Origin: Candidatus Methanomethylicus sp.
GTDB taxonomy: Archaea > Thermoproteota > Methanomethylicia > Methanomethylicales > Methanomethylicaceae
Direction of reading: 5' to 3'
Assembly: GCA_028683025.1 (NCBI GenBank)
Contig: JAJRAB010000074.1
Coordinates: 1 to 28,690, forward strand
Length of the DNA: 28,690 nt
Positions within the stretch are counted from its first letter, which is position 1. Each line of letters opens with the position of its first letter. The notes under the pieces were generated by a model. That model did not search any database. It had not been told where the DNA came from and worked only from the letters and a program-made list of their open reading frames with translations. Below are positions 1 to 7,340 of the stretch, in pieces. The position numbers and the translations under genes were made by a program.

Positions 1-633
1 CAAGTTTTTGAGTATCTCCCTGGTATCAGGGCTAATCAGCTTCACAAACAGCGTCCCCAAGGCCATCACTGGGATACAGGTTAGCAATATGAGAACATAG
101 GTCCCAAGACCAATGAAGGTAAGGTAGGGTGCAAACGCAGACAGCAGTGGAGCCATGAAAGTCCCAACAACGCTGCCAGTAAGGAGGAATCCCATGCCTT
201 CGCCTCTGCGGCTTGCCGGGTACATATCGGTCACGGGTACTCTGAGGAGGTTCATGACCCCCGCTCCTGTGCCAAAGGCGAATATCCCAAGCCAGAATAG
301 CCAGGAGAGGGATGATTGGAGGGCGTAGGCCATGACTAAAAGCGCTGTGCAGGTGACGACTATTCCGGCATAGAGCACGGTTTTCCTTCCAACCCGATCC
401 ATCAGTCTTCCTGCGCCATAGGCGACCAATACCCGCCCCCCAATGGCAACTGCTGAAGCCAAGCTTCCAAGAGTGGCAGATTGGGTAAAGAAAAATACCC
501 CAAGGGCCGCTATAACCATGGCACTCTGGAATACTCCAGAGAAGAGGGCTTGGGTAACCGTGAGCATTATCGTATTCCGCTTGATTGCAGGAGGGATGGA
601 GGGCTTAACCGCATTACTAGTGATACTTGTCAT
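1..633 (-). CDS. MFS transporter, C-terminal part outside the window
   Basis: The minus-strand reading frame is open from an ATG at 633 to the window edge (211 codons), so the C-terminal half is missing. Translation gives a short polar N-terminus followed by several hydrophobic helices. The major facilitator loop 2-3 signature GRLMDRVGRK sits at about residues 75-84, between TM2 and TM3. A GAGG Shine-Dalgarno (641-644) lies 7 nt before the ATG. The family moves small solutes across the cytoplasmic membrane by ion coupling. The substrate cannot be told from this part. It is divergent from the corrinoid/methyltransferase pair, so an uptake role for a methylated substrate is possible, but this is inference only. 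The frame is not interrupted. Confidence 0.85.
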   Translation of the reverse strand, partial: MTSITSNAVKPSIPPAIKRNTIMLTVTQALFSGVFQSAMVIAALGVFFFTQSATLGSLASAVAIGGRVLVAYGAGRLMDRVGRKTVLYAGIVVTCTALLVMAYALQSSLSWLFWLGIFAFGTGAGVMNLLRVPVTDMYPASRRGEGMGFLLTGSVVGTFMAPLLSAFAPYLTFIGLGTYVLILLTCIPVMALGTLFVKLISPDTREILKNL

Positions 634-793
634 TTCAATTCCTCAGAAGCTGAAGTTCGGGCAGTTTAATCGAAATGCGCTTAGGCTCATTGTTACGAGA
701 GCGTCGATCATGCACATTTCAACAATGTACATACTGCCAAACACTAAAAGCTTCTTTTCAATGCCTTTTAAAAATGATTGTTGTTATTACTTG

Positions 794-837
794 TTATAAA
801 TTAACAGTATGAAAGAACAAAAAATCATTTAAACATA
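794..837 (+). promoter_or_regulatory. Candidate TATA boxes for the corrinoid operon
   Basis: Two AT-rich TATA-like elements lie in the divergent intergenic region: TTATAAATTA at 794-803 and TTTAAACATA at 828-837. The second would start RNA near 858, giving a leader of about 14 nt before the ATG at 872. The first would give a leader of about 50 nt. No hairpin or riboswitch structure was noticed. Confidence 0.45.
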
Positions 838-871
838 TCTAGCATTGTTTATGATCAGGGGTAAAGTAGCT

Positions 872-1513
872 ATGAAAGAAGAAATTTTAAAGGGATTAGC
901 CCAAGCAGTTATTGATGGAGATCTGGACAAGGCACAGCATTTTTCCAAGGAAGCCATTGCCAATAAAATTGATGCCTATGAGGCAATTATGGAAGGTTGT
1001 GCCAAGGGGATGAACATTGTAAGCCAGAAGTATGAGACAGGTGAATGTTTTGTCCCGGAGGTTCTGTGCTCTGCTGAAGCCATGACAACAGCCATGGATA
1101 TGCTGAAGCCCTACCTGAAGGCAGATACCACAAATGTGCCGAAGAAGGTAGTCATTGGCACAACCCAAGGCGATGTCCATGAGATCGGAAAGAACTTGGT
1201 GACGCTCATGCTCGAGGCAGGCGGATTCAAGGTCATAGATCTTGGTCCAGATGTCTCTGTTGAAAAATTTGTCGAGACGGTGAAGAAAGAGAATGCGGAC
1301 ATCTGCGCCATGTCCTCGCTGATGACTACTTCCATGATCTTCATGCCGGATATAATCAAGGCCGTTAAGGCGGCCAAACCAGACACAGTAACCATGGTTG
1401 GAGGCGGCCCCTTGAGCCCTTCAACTGCGGAAACCTATGGCGCAGACGGCTATGCCAAGGATGCCTCTGTTGCAGTTAAAGTAGCTAAAGAATTGACTTC
1501 AAAGAGGGATTAA
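872..1513 (+). CDS. Corrinoid (B12-binding) methyltransferase protein, MtaC/MtbC/MttC-like
   Basis: This 213-residue protein has the two-domain layout of the methylotrophic corrinoid proteins. A four-helix B12-binding cap occupies about residues 1-85. A Rossmann-like cobalamin domain follows, with the DxHxxG motif DVHEIG at 101-106; His103 would be the lower cobalt ligand. SSL at 148-150 and GGGP at 177-180 match the nucleotide-tail binding loops. It would accept a methyl group on Co(I) and hand it to a second methyltransferase. I chose ATG 872 because the family normally begins at this residue and AGGGGT lies about 11 nt upstream; in-frame ATG 851 and TTG 845 are also possible. The next gene starts 4 nt after its stop, so the two form an operon. 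Length is typical. The methyl donor cannot be read from this subunit. Confidence 0.93.
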   Translation: MKEEILKGLAQAVIDGDLDKAQHFSKEAIANKIDAYEAIMEGCAKGMNIVSQKYETGECFVPEVLCSAEAMTTAMDMLKPYLKADTTNVPKKVVIGTTQGDVHEIGKNLVTLMLEAGGFKVIDLGPDVSVEKFVETVKKENADICAMSSLMTTSMIFMPDIIKAVKAAKPDTVTMVGGGPLSPSTAETYGADGYAKDASVAVKVAKELTSKRD

Positions 1514-1517
1514 AAAA

Positions 1518-2588
1518 ATGAAAGACAGACTATCAGGCGGAGAGAGGATGTTTGGCCTCCTGACAGGCCAAAAGATTGATCGAATACCCGTAAGTCCCTT
1601 TGCCGAGGGCTATGCTGCCAAGGTGTGCGGCGCATCGATAGGGGACTTTTACTCAAACGCCAAAACCAATTTCTGGTGCCAGCTGATGGCTGCAGACATG
1701 CATGGCTATGATTCATCACCGTTCTACGGCTATGCCAGCGTAGGTGCCTGGGAGTTCGGCGGCAAGATCGAGTTCCCCTACGGTGTGGGCCACGGCGCAC
1801 CTTATGTGACAAAGCATCCCATCGAGACTCCCGAGGATGTGGATAGGATGGAGATACCAAATCCCAAGACTGCTGGGGCTGTGCCTCTTACCATGGATGT
1901 CGCAAAGATGTGCAACTCATTGGGCATGCCAGCAGTATTCCAAATTGGCGGTTTCATAACCTACTGCGGCAATGCCATGGGTCCTGCAAAGATGCTGCTG
2001 TGGATGATCCGCAAGCCGGACGTCGTCCACAAGATGATTGCCAAGATAGAGGAGTTCCAAAAAGGAGTTGTTGACTACTTCGTTAACACCTTCGGAGCTG
2101 ATAAGTGCATGGCATTCAGCGGCGGCGCTACTGAGTCCAATAAGCTCATCAGTCCGAAGCAGTTTGAAGCCTTTTCCCTGCCCCACGAAATAAGCATGAG
2201 CAGATACATCCTTGACAAAGGTGTGCATATAGTGCTGGCGCATCCGTGCGCTGACCAGAACGGCAACCTGCCTTTCTACAAGAAGATGAGGGAATCATGT
2301 GGTTGGAAAGGGAAATATGTATGGAACTTCGGTCCCGAAACACCTCTGGAAAAGCAGATCGAAACCTTTGGAGCCCACGATGTAATTGGAGGCAATGTGG
2401 ATCCACCGTCGTTCCAGGTAAAGACCTTTGACGAGGTAGTAGCCCTTTGCAAGGACAATATCGAAAGGGGGATGAAGAACCCATCTGGCTATGTGCTGAT
2501 GCCAGGCTGCGAGATGCCACCCCTCACGCCGCCGATAAACGTCCACGCCATGATGGTTGCAGCAAGGAAATTCGGCGCCTACGAGTGA
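1518..2588 (+). CDS. UroD-family corrinoid methyltransferase (MtaA/MtbA/MtvB-type)
   Basis: This 356-residue protein belongs to the uroporphyrinogen decarboxylase-like methyltransferase family. The start resembles other members (ERMFGLLTGQKIDRIPV). The zinc ligands expected of the methyltransferase branch are visible: His242-Pro-Cys244, and Cys331 in a PGCEMPP context. This HxC...C set activates thiols in the CoM methylases and distinguishes it from true heme-pathway UroD. A GAGGG site at 1504-1508 lies 9 nt before the ATG. It is translated directly after the corrinoid protein and almost certainly works with it. It could load the corrinoid from a methylated substrate (the UroD-like MtvB/MtoB O-demethylases do this) or unload it to a thiol such as CoM (MtaA/MtbA). 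The sequence alone does not decide. No corrinoid reductive activase is present nearby. Confidence 0.9.
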   Translation: MKDRLSGGERMFGLLTGQKIDRIPVSPFAEGYAAKVCGASIGDFYSNAKTNFWCQLMAADMHGYDSSPFYGYASVGAWEFGGKIEFPYGVGHGAPYVTKHPIETPEDVDRMEIPNPKTAGAVPLTMDVAKMCNSLGMPAVFQIGGFITYCGNAMGPAKMLLWMIRKPDVVHKMIAKIEEFQKGVVDYFVNTFGADKCMAFSGGATESNKLISPKQFEAFSLPHEISMSRYILDKGVHIVLAHPCADQNGNLPFYKKMRESCGWKGKYVWNFGPETPLEKQIETFGAHDVIGGNVDPPSFQVKTFDEVVALCKDNIERGMKNPSGYVLMPGCEMPPLTPPINVHAMMVAARKFGAYE

Positions 2589-2612
2589 TATTGTCGAAAG
2601 AATTACTAACGG

Positions 2613-2650
2613 TGCCAGGTTACAACCATCCTGGCAAGTGTCTTTTTTTA
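2613..2650 (+). terminator. Hairpin plus T-run after the methyltransferase operon
   Basis: TGCCAGG (2613-2619) pairs perfectly with CCTGGCA (2630-2636) across a 10-nt loop. A run of seven T follows at 2643-2649. It lies 25 nt after the stop of the methyltransferase gene. T-runs alone suffice for many archaeal terminators; the stem makes this one unusually bacterial in form. It touches the stop codon of the convergent gene at 2648. Confidence 0.7.
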
Positions 2651-3247
2651 TAGCAGGTCCTTGAAGTTTTCGGGTATCATTATGGCAACATAGTCTTCTG
2701 AAACCCTAATCATGTCCTCGGGGGGTCTCCTGATTCCAAAGAATTCTGGCAGGGCTGCCTTCAGGTATTCAGCCATGAAAAGTGACCATTTCTTTCCAAG
2801 TTTATGCCAGAGCATGATCGTATTGCCTTTCTTGAAGTCCTTACAGACTGCCCATTTGGCATGCGAGCAGAGAAGGCTTCTCACCAACCAAATGTAAGTG
2901 CTGAAGTTTCGGGGTAACGAGTTGTACATTATTGTTTCCTCCCCCATGGTAGGTCCCAACTTTTTTGCAATAGCTGTAATATCGGATTCGCTAAGCCCAG
3001 AGAGCAACTCCTTAAAGACTCTCAGCGATAGTGATATGTGCCCATGGGCTTCAGCTTCCAGCTCGTAACCCACATAATTTTCAAGGAGGGAGTTGACAAG
3101 GGCATTTATCGAGGTATCTTTCTCCTCAGCCACTGTCCCGAGCTTGGTCAAAACCTTGGAATCGATCGAGAAGCTCCTTATTTGGTGGCTCGCCTTCTGC
3201 CCCTCGTTTTTTAAGACCCTTACCCTTTTTCCCTCCGGGGGACTCAT
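2648..3247 (-). CDS. Hypothetical protein with possible ribbon-helix-helix N-terminus
   Basis: This is a 199-residue protein I do not recognise by name. Residues about 20-60 (IRSFSIDSKVLTKLGTVAEE and on through a second helix) look like a short beta strand followed by two helices, the pattern of MetJ/Arc ribbon-helix-helix DNA-binding proteins. The rest is a mixed alpha/beta region rich in aromatic and basic residues. A TATA-like GATTATAATT (3284-3293 on this strand) and an AAGGA site just before the ATG support expression from its own promoter. It is convergent with the methyltransferase operon. A regulatory role is possible, and the N-terminal domain is the only basis for it. Confidence 0.7.
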   Translation of the reverse strand: MSPPEGKRVRVLKNEGQKASHQIRSFSIDSKVLTKLGTVAEEKDTSINALVNSLLENYVGYELEAEAHGHISLSLRVFKELLSGLSESDITAIAKKLGPTMGEETIMYNSLPRNFSTYIWLVRSLLCSHAKWAVCKDFKKGNTIMLWHKLGKKWSLFMAEYLKAALPEFFGIRRPPEDMIRVSEDYVAIMIPENFKDLL

Positions 3248-3420
3248 ATTTTCCTTAACACCTCATTATTATTCATTGCAGGGAATTATAATCTTTTTTT
3301 AATGCTGATGTCAGTGGGGGCTTATAATGGTCTGATCTACATACTTGTGGATGGGATTCATGGGGCAATCTTAACTTTTCTATAGTCATCTTTCCTAAAA
3401 CCTGGATCTAGCAATCCGAG

Positions 3421-3627
3421 TCACTTGTATTCTTTCAACAGGATATCGGAGACCTCTCGCTTTTGTTTTACAATGGTCCTATATCGGCATGCCTCCTCCC
3501 GCTCAATCTTGTTCAGCTTTTTAGCATTTTTGAGAAAACGGCATGCCCTCAAATGGAAAAAGCTTAGCGCATCCAGAGCTTCATCGAACTGCAGGAGCAT
3601 CAATATAAAATCATCCTCAGAGGTCAT
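3421..3627 (-). CDS. Small hypothetical protein
   Basis: This open frame of 68 codons encodes a charged, helix-forming peptide (DDFILMLLQFDEALDALSFF, then a basic half ending in LLKEYK). Composition is protein-like, without the oddities of a random frame. No convincing Shine-Dalgarno lies ahead of the ATG at 3627, and the opposite strand is also open here. No family recognised. If it is not real, 3248-3883 holds no gene that I can see. Confidence 0.35.
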   Translation of the reverse strand: MTSEDDFILMLLQFDEALDALSFFHLRACRFLKNAKKLNKIEREEACRYRTIVKQKREVSDILLKEYK

Positions 3628-3883
3628 ATCTACAATGTTAATGTCAAAATGACGCTGTCCATCAATTGAAATATGCCACTTACCTAGGCTTCAACATCTA
3701 GCAAAATTGATTGGACTTCCTCATCTTCAGGCATTGATTTTTAACCTCCGATGAAGTTCCAGGATTATTGCATATTTCATTTTAATGGTTTTACTGGTGC
3801 CTTTTCAATATGTCATTTCTGATCAGAAACCTTCTACCGTAATAGCTTTAAAAAAAAATAAAAAAAAGGCATTTATGATGTGC
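3628..3883. other. Non-coding stretch, nothing recognised except a T-run
   Basis: I see no tRNA cloverleaf, repeat or convincing ORF here. The only structured element is the A/T run at 3850-3867 described separately as the terminator of the DUF1508 gene. The region is AT-rich compared with the coding sequence around it. Confidence 0.4.
3850..3867 (-). terminator. T-run terminator of the DUF1508 gene
   Basis: On the minus strand a T-rich run (TTTTTTTATTTTTTTTT) lies 17 nt past the stop codon of the DUF1508 gene. Runs of this kind terminate archaeal RNA polymerase without a stem. Confidence 0.5.
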
Positions 3884-4069
3884 TTATTGTATCTCTTTTA
3901 CCGAAGCCTTTGGTGCATTCTTCTTCACGGATTCGATGCCGTTCATGCAGCTGTCCTTGCTCTCATAGGCTTCACTTGTGGCAATGATCTGCCCGTTCGA
4001 AGCCTTTAATCTGAACCTATATTTTCCCGCCTTATCTACGGTCACTTCAAAGACTGGTTCTGCTGGCAT
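3884..4069 (-). CDS. DUF1508 / YegP-family protein, single repeat
   Basis: This 61-residue protein matches the DUF1508 (YegP) family. It has an initial beta strand (FEVTVDKAGKYRFRL), then KASNGQIIATSE, YESKDSCMNGIESVKKNAP and a short C-terminal strand. Bacterial YegP often carries two copies of the repeat; this one carries a single copy, as is common for the short form. The biochemical role of the family is not established. A GTGAT site lies a few nt before the ATG. It is monocistronic, with its own T-run terminator, and the residues that define the repeat are all present. Confidence 0.9.
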   Translation of the reverse strand: MPAEPVFEVTVDKAGKYRFRLKASNGQIIATSEAYESKDSCMNGIESVKKNAPKASVKEIQ

Positions 4070-4162
4070 TTTTTATCACTACTTAATCATTGTTGATTTC
4101 ATGTATTTTAATTATATGATGGGATTGCGACCATTGATGTCGATACTGCGACGGCCAAGTGA

Positions 4163-4201
4163 GCTTTTATTTACCCTTATATATAATCTAAAACAGGTGA
4201 T
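4163..4201 (+). promoter_or_regulatory. Promoter and strong Shine-Dalgarno of the 4205 gene
   Basis: Two TATA-like stretches occur (4164-4172 and 4177-4187, TTATATATAAT). An AGGTGAT site at 4195-4201 is complementary to the archaeal 16S 3' end and sits only 3 nt before the ATG. Only the upstream TATA element would leave the Shine-Dalgarno in the message; use of the downstream one would give a leaderless mRNA. Confidence 0.5.
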
Positions 4202-4204
4202 TTT

Positions 4205-4528
4205 ATGGGAGTCAACCCAAAAATATCCAAAATAGAATGGAAGAGGACAACTTCAGCTGGATGCGTATCTTGCTCTGGGCAACTGGAAATTACCATAACC
4301 AATGATGGTGATGCAGGATCCATCAGAATATTGATCGAAGGAACAGGAGTGCAGTTGATGGATCCGAAGATCTACGACCAGCCCTTCAATATCAACAAGG
4401 CAGTCTCAAACACCTGGACATTTAAAGTCCCCTACTGGAGCAACAAGAGCCCTTCAGTTACCGCAAAGACAGGTCCTGCCGGCTCGGTTGCCTGGACAGA
4501 TCAGAAGACCGTAATCCCCACAGCTTAA
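4205..4528 (+). CDS. Small beta-rich protein with a CxxC pair, function unknown
   Basis: This 107-residue protein has no signal peptide or membrane helix. The sequence alternates hydrophobic and polar residues (QLEITITNDGDAGSIRILIE, NTWTFKVPYW, SVTAKTGPAGSVAW), suggesting an Ig/CARDB-like beta sandwich. A CVSC pair near residues 20-23 could bind metal or form a disulfide. AGGTGAT directly before ATG 4205 fixes the start. It stands alone between oppositely oriented genes. I do not recognise the family. The strong ribosome site and clean promoter suggest it may be well expressed. Confidence 0.75.
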   Translation: MGVNPKISKIEWKRTTSAGCVSCSGQLEITITNDGDAGSIRILIEGTGVQLMDPKIYDQPFNINKAVSNTWTFKVPYWSNKSPSVTAKTGPAGSVAWTDQKTVIPTA

Positions 4529-4576
4529 TCTCCTTTTTTCATTTCCTTAAGGAAGCAGCCAAGCCTGGCGCTCAAA

Positions 4577-5566
4577 TCAATATTGATCTTTGAAATCCTT
4601 CCAGCGCAGCTTGGCATAGACATACGTTAAGGGCCAGAGTATGGCGACCGAGAGTACGCTCAGTATTAGGGCGGTCGTATAGTTGGGTGGCAAGAGGGCT
4701 AGCTTCAAGAGCACTGAAAGGATCAACATGTGCCCGAAGTAGACCCAGATCGCAGATCTCGCCAATGCCAGAAACGGCAGTGGCTTCCAACCGCGTTCAT
4801 CAGCTAACCTCAGGAGGGCAATGGCAGCAAATCCTTCGAAGAGGACTACAGGGAAGGCGAAGTAGTATATCCCCCGGGTATATTCAATGCTTCTACCATC
4901 GATAAAGGTCCCCACAAGAAATAGGACAAATATCCCAAAGCCGAGTGCCAGAAGCCACTTCTTGGCAATCCTGCCTTTTGCCAAAATGTAGCTCATGAGG
5001 CTGGCACTGGCTAGTACCACAGGTACCATCTTGAGGATCGAGAAAGGGCCCGAAATGGTTATGGGGGCGGCAACGCTCGATAGGGGCAATGAGGATGGCA
5101 GCCAGATAAGTATCGCACTGACTGCAGCATATATTGCAACCGAGGCAACCGCTAGCTTCTTCCATGAAAAGTAAATGAGTAGCGGGAGAACAACAAGGTC
5201 AGTAATGCCAAGCATAGAAACCGGCTCCCTTCCCTTTAGGAAGAAGTCAAGGGTGCCGTCAAGGCTCAGCGATGTGATTATGCCAACAGCCGTGAAGGCG
5301 GCAGCCCTAAGGATGGAATGCCCAGTAATATTTCCAAGGGACTGGCTCTCCTTCCTTCTTTGGAGTGCCAGGATCATGCTCATGCCAGTGACGAAGAAGA
5401 AAACAGGATCTGACGAGGCAAGGGGGTCCCCGGGCGCCCTCCAAACCGGGTAATAATTTGCAAGCTGCGGGTTCATCTCAACAAGGATCACGCCAAGCCC
5501 GTGAACAAACATAACAGAAAGGATCGCCACGCCCCGGAAAAGGTCCACCGATACTGACCGTTTCAT
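4577..5566 (-). CDS. Multi-pass membrane protein of the HGSNAT/DUF1624 acyltransferase type
   Basis: This 329-residue protein has about ten hydrophobic helices. The N-terminus, SVDLFRGVAILSVMFVHGLG, carries the DxxRG...H signature of the heparan-alpha-glucosaminide N-acetyltransferase/DUF1624 family and the wider membrane acyltransferase group; the His is the presumed acyl-transfer residue. FFFVTGMSMILALQRR after TM2 and FGHMLILSVLL near the C-terminus fit the same family. It would acylate a glycan or lipid across the membrane using acyl-CoA, but the substrate is unknown. A GTTATAAC box at 5589-5596 sits about 26 nt before the ATG and no Shine-Dalgarno is present, so the message is probably leaderless. 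It stands alone. Confidence 0.75.
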   Translation of the reverse strand: MKRSVSVDLFRGVAILSVMFVHGLGVILVEMNPQLANYYPVWRAPGDPLASSDPVFFFVTGMSMILALQRRKESQSLGNITGHSILRAAAFTAVGIITSLSLDGTLDFFLKGREPVSMLGITDLVVLPLLIYFSWKKLAVASVAIYAAVSAILIWLPSSLPLSSVAAPITISGPFSILKMVPVVLASASLMSYILAKGRIAKKWLLALGFGIFVLFLVGTFIDGRSIEYTRGIYYFAFPVVLFEGFAAIALLRLADERGWKPLPFLALARSAIWVYFGHMLILSVLLKLALLPPNYTTALILSVLSVAILWPLTYVYAKLRWKDFKDQY

Positions 5567-5587
5567 AGAAAAGCAGTTGTTCTAAGA

Positions 5588-5597
5588 GGTTATAACG
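5588..5597 (-). promoter_or_regulatory. TATA box giving a leaderless transcript
   Basis: GTTATAAC is centred near 5593, about 26 nt from the ATG at 5566. This places the transcription start at the start codon itself. Confidence 0.55.
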
Positions 5598-5645
5598 CTT
5601 TTTGGAAGTTCCTATAATGGGCTTCCTGCTATCCACTGCCCGGAG

Positions 5646-6770
5646 CTAGCCTAGGATATCCTTTGCCCGCTGCATCTCCACTTCAACATCGACGCTGAAG
5701 GGGCATCTGTCCGAGCAGGCGCCACAGCCGTTGCAGTCCGAAGCCTTTGCTCCAAGGGCGCCATAATCCTTCCTAATACGGGCAGTCACCCCACCGGATG
5801 TGGCATCAAGGAGGCGCAGCACTTCGCCGATCTCGATGTTCATGGGGCATGGGAGGCAATGGTCGCAGTAGACACACTCTCCTGCAGAGTACTGCTGGAA
5901 GTCTTTGAGCAGGCCTGAAAAATCTTTTTCCTCTGGGGCAGCATTGCCATAGCTCAGGATCTCATCCAACTCACTCAGCTTCCTTACGCCAGCTACCGCC
6001 GAGGATACTCCTATCTGAGAGAGAGTGTAGCTGAGGCATCTGGCTACCGATGTAGAATCAGGAACCCTCTGCTTGATGTGCGAACTGCCTCCCCTAAGGT
6101 AGCCATGGAATCGGATTGTCTTGTCCCTCATCAGAAGCCTCCCTCCGGCAAAAGGCTTCATGGCAAGAACCCCTACCCCATTACGCATGCAGGCAGCAAG
6201 GGCGTCGTCCCTCCCAAGCAGTGAATTGTTGGCGAGGTTGATCTGGAACATTACTACATCAAACCTCCCACTCTCGGCAGCCTGCTTAACCACTGAAATG
6301 TCATGTGTGCTGATCCCTACGAATCTGGCAAGCCCCTCCTCCTTTAGGTGCGAGGCCAAATCCAGCACACCTCCATCCGCCGCCACATCAGCATACTCCT
6401 TGGCGGTCTTGACAAAATGCACGTTTGCCACGTCAATATAATCGGTTTTCAGTAGGGATAGAGCGTTATTCAAGACCTTTTCGCATAGTGCCGGCTCCCG
6501 TGTTTTCATGTATCTGCCATTCCTTTCGGCAGAACCCAGGTGGTGGGAGAGCATGATGTCACCCCGCCGGCCTTCAATTGCGTTTCCGTATGCCCTCAGG
6601 TAGTCAGGCAGATTGAAGACGAGGTCAAGATAATTAATCCCACCATCCAGAGCCCTCCGGACAACCTTGGCTACGGTACTCGGTGGCTTTCGGAGATGCT
6701 CAGTCCCCAAGGAGACCTCGCTGATCTTAGACCCTGTACGCCCCAGCTCGCGGTATCTGATCCCAGGCAT
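5646..6770 (-). CDS. Aldo/keto reductase with C-terminal 2[4Fe-4S] ferredoxin domain
   Basis: This protein (374 residues from ATG 6770) has an aldo/keto reductase barrel beginning RYRELGRTGSKISEVSLGTE and including VGISTHD, followed by a ferredoxin-type domain. The Cys sets are C299/C302/C305/C308 (CVYCDHCLPCP) and C346/C349/C352/C356 (CNGCGACSDRCP), enough for two 4Fe-4S clusters. This is the COG1453-type fusion. It would pass electrons between ferredoxin or NAD(P)H and an unknown carbonyl or related substrate in the cytoplasm. The position normally held by the catalytic Lys reads LSHH instead. A GTG at 6791 is in frame, but ATG 6770 matches family starts and lies about 26 nt from a TATA-like AGATATTAGT, so it is probably leaderless. 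The next gene upstream on this strand is a ferredoxin. Confidence 0.88.
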   Translation of the reverse strand: MPGIRYRELGRTGSKISEVSLGTEHLRKPPSTVAKVVRRALDGGINYLDLVFNLPDYLRAYGNAIEGRRGDIMLSHHLGSAERNGRYMKTREPALCEKVLNNALSLLKTDYIDVANVHFVKTAKEYADVAADGGVLDLASHLKEEGLARFVGISTHDISVVKQAAESGRFDVVMFQINLANNSLLGRDDALAACMRNGVGVLAMKPFAGGRLLMRDKTIRFHGYLRGGSSHIKQRVPDSTSVARCLSYTLSQIGVSSAVAGVRKLSELDEILSYGNAAPEEKDFSGLLKDFQQYSAGECVYCDHCLPCPMNIEIGEVLRLLDATSGGVTARIRKDYGALGAKASDCNGCGACSDRCPFSVDVEVEMQRAKDILG

Positions 6771-6884
6771 AGTACAGAATTCAGCTCCCACACTAATATC
6801 TGATAACGATCATGTTGAAAAAAGGTCAATAAAACAATGAGTTTGTGAGAGCCGAAAAAAGATTGGAAGACGATGATAATCCAC

Positions 6885-7226
6885 TCAGGGATTTCCTGGT
6901 AGTTTTGCACCTAGCCCATACCGCTTCGCCCATGCATCAAAGATCTCCATTTCCTGGCTGCTCAGCGTCCTGCTGGTCCGGAGCCACCCATCTTTCTCCC
7001 TGCTCTCGGCGGGTGCGTCCTCTGGCTTCCAGATGCAGCCAACGGGGCAGTTCACAATGCAGCTGAAATCGTCCTGACACTTGTCCCAGATGAGCCGGGC
7101 TTTGTTGTTATCGTCCATCTCCCAAGCCTCAAATGGGCACACTGCAGTGCAGATCTTACACTCTACGCAAAGGTACTGGTCAACGACCACCCTCTTGAAT
7201 TTCTCCAGGTCTCCACCCTTTACCAA
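6885..7226 (-). CDS. 2[4Fe-4S] ferredoxin-like electron carrier
   Basis: This 113-residue protein has two cluster motifs: C20/C23/C26/C30 (CVECKICTAVCP), and C50/C56/C60/C64, where the first spacing is widened (C-x5-C-x3-C-x3-C). A C-terminal tail of about 45 residues is unlike short ferredoxins. It starts at TTG 7226, supported by GGGAGG (7237-7242) upstream. The Cys spacing resembles ferredoxin subunits that serve an oxidoreductase partner. The aldo/keto reductase downstream on the same strand (gap about 115 nt) is the obvious candidate, but the partnership is inferred from proximity only. Confidence 0.85.
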   Translation of the reverse strand: MVKGGDLEKFKRVVVDQYLCVECKICTAVCPFEAWEMDDNNKARLIWDKCQDDFSCIVNCPVGCIWKPEDAPAESREKDGWLRTSRTLSSQEMEIFDAWAKRYGLGAKLPGNP

Positions 7227-7296
7227 GTGAAACAGCCTCCCTTGATCTTTGCAATGCGGTTTTTAATAACGCATCGGTCTTCAGGAGTTGGCATAT

Positions 7297-7306
7297 CATT
7301 ATATTC
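7297..7306 (+). promoter_or_regulatory. TATA-like box of the orphan membrane protein gene
   Basis: CATTATATTC lies about 40 nt before ATG 7341 and would start RNA near 7327. This supports 7341 over the longer in-frame GTG start at 7227. Confidence 0.45.
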
Positions 7307-7340
7307 TCTTAACAAGGATGGTAAAAACGGTGTGCAACCG

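Noticed and set aside
443..799. Open frame of 118 codons on the plus strand
   Set aside because: It lies antisense to the start of the MFS gene, has mixed composition and no ribosome site, and the minus strand gives a clear transporter.
3248..4204. Possible tRNA or small RNA in the AT-rich intergenic stretches
   Set aside because: I looked for cloverleaf pairing, CCA ends and T-loop sequence and saw none.
7227..7340. Upstream extension of the orphan membrane protein to GTG 7227
   Set aside because: The TATA-like box at 7297-7306 lies inside it, and the extension has no membrane or domain character.
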